From: Actinomycetota bacterium
GTDB taxonomy: Bacteria; Actinomycetota; Actinomycetes; Nanopelagicales; Nanopelagicaceae
Assembly (NCBI GenBank): GCA_005793655.1
Contig: SXRC01000011.1
Location: 1-5,974, forward strand
Reading direction: 5' to 3'
Length of the DNA stretch: 5,974 nucleotides
The notes beneath the pieces were generated by a model, which searched no databases, was not told the origin of the DNA, and saw only the letters and a list, made by a program, of their open reading frames with translations. A program made the position numbers and the translations under genes. Below are positions 5,454 to 5,974 of the stretch, in pieces (the first letter of the stretch is position 1; every line of letters starts with the position of its first letter).

Positions 5454-5974
5454 ATGGAATCAATATCACATTGGATTAATGGCTCAGTTTTAACTGAGAA
5501 ATCAGAGCGCACCGGTGATGTTTATAACCCGGCAACTGGTGGGATTTCTGCGAAGGTAAATTTTGCAACTAACCAAACTGTAGATCAAGCAGCTGTGGTG
5601 GCAACTAAGGCCTTTGCAGAGTGGCGCCATAGCTCACTTACAAAGCGCACTCAGGTTTTATTCTCATTTCGCGAATTAGTTCAACAGAACAAAGAAAAGC
5701 TAGCTGCATTAATTACTAATGAGCATGGAAAAGTATTAAGTGATGCCTTTGGTGAAGTAACGCGTGGGCTTGAGGTAGTTGAGTTTGCTTGTGGAATTCC
5801 ACATCTACTTAAAGGTGGGTTCTCTGAGGAGGTATCTACCGGAGTAGATGTTTATTCAATCCGGCAACCACTAGGGCCAGTTGCTGTGATATCACCATTT
5901 AATTTCCCAGCTATGGTGCCAATGTGGTTTTTCCCAATTGCAATTGCTTGTGGAAACACAGTTATTGTTAAACC
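5454..5974 (+). CDS. mmsA: CoA-acylating methylmalonate-semialdehyde dehydrogenase, N-terminal part (3' end beyond window)
   Basis: This aldehyde dehydrogenase superfamily enzyme converts malonate or methylmalonate semialdehyde, with NAD and CoA, to acetyl-CoA or propionyl-CoA plus CO2. The first 173 codons are open to the window edge; the family is about 500 residues, so roughly the first third is seen. Features: HWINGS (6-11) and VYNPATG (23-29) at the N-terminus, the MSDH-type block GEVTRGLEVVEFACG (100-114), whose R104 aligns with the arginine implicated in substrate binding in the Bacillus enzyme, and SPFNFPAMVPMWFFPIAIAC (147-166), which is characteristic of MmsA and includes the conserved N150. 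The catalytic cysteine lies outside. The ATG at 5454 is the only reasonable start because a TGA lies in frame upstream with no other start between. It is divergent from the aminotransferase, which likely supplies the semialdehyde. Confidence 0.93.
   Translation, partial: MESISHWINGSVLTEKSERTGDVYNPATGGISAKVNFATNQTVDQAAVVATKAFAEWRHSSLTKRTQVLFSFRELVQQNKEKLAALITNEHGKVLSDAFGEVTRGLEVVEFACGIPHLLKGGFSEEVSTGVDVYSIRQPLGPVAVISPFNFPAMVPMWFFPIAIACGNTVIVK

Noticed and set aside
1..5974. CRISPR arrays, insertion sequences, phage genes or a new defence system.
   Set aside because: There are no spaced repeats, transposase-like frames, terminal inverted repeats or unfamiliar large genes; the window is filled by well-known families.

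Overview
The window reads as a stretch of chromosome from a low-GC actinobacterium. The tmRNA 3' half, SmpB, FtsE, FtsX and RF2 all resemble actinobacterial homologues recalled from memory, yet the DNA is clearly AT-rich with AT-biased codons. That combination fits free-living aquatic lineages such as the acI/Nanopelagicales group. This placement is an inference and no search was run.

Positions 1-3854 hold one minus-strand block: prfB (RF2), ftsE, ftsX, smpB and ssrA (tmRNA, cut by the left window edge). The gaps between the protein genes are 120, 29 and 33 bp with no clear terminator, so they probably form one operon. The block joins translation termination (RF2) and ribosome rescue (SmpB with tmRNA) to the FtsEX division complex. 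The tmRNA tag can be read directly as ASKTAADYQLAA. Two start-codon points matter. The better ftsE start is a TTG at 2621. Its upstream gap holds a possible 34-codon ORF that overlaps the ftsE start.

Positions 3855-4013 are an intergenic stretch between prfB and the next minus-strand gene. It carries a TAGATT box just before prfB, which has no Shine-Dalgarno sequence. On the plus strand it carries a small 18-codon ORF with a well-placed ribosome-binding site.

Positions 4014-5974 hold a divergent catabolic pair: a class III PLP-dependent aminotransferase (minus strand) and the first 173 codons of a CoA-acylating (methyl)malonate-semialdehyde dehydrogenase (plus strand, running off the right edge). 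Together they suggest transamination of beta-alanine or a similar omega-amino acid to a semialdehyde, followed by oxidative decarboxylation to acetyl-CoA or propionyl-CoA. Their 102-bp shared promoter region contains a perfect 10-bp palindrome, a 7-bp direct repeat with 16-bp period, and -10-like boxes for both directions.

I see no CRISPR array, insertion sequence, phage gene or obvious new multi-gene system. The most original items are the two small ORFs and the structured divergent promoter.
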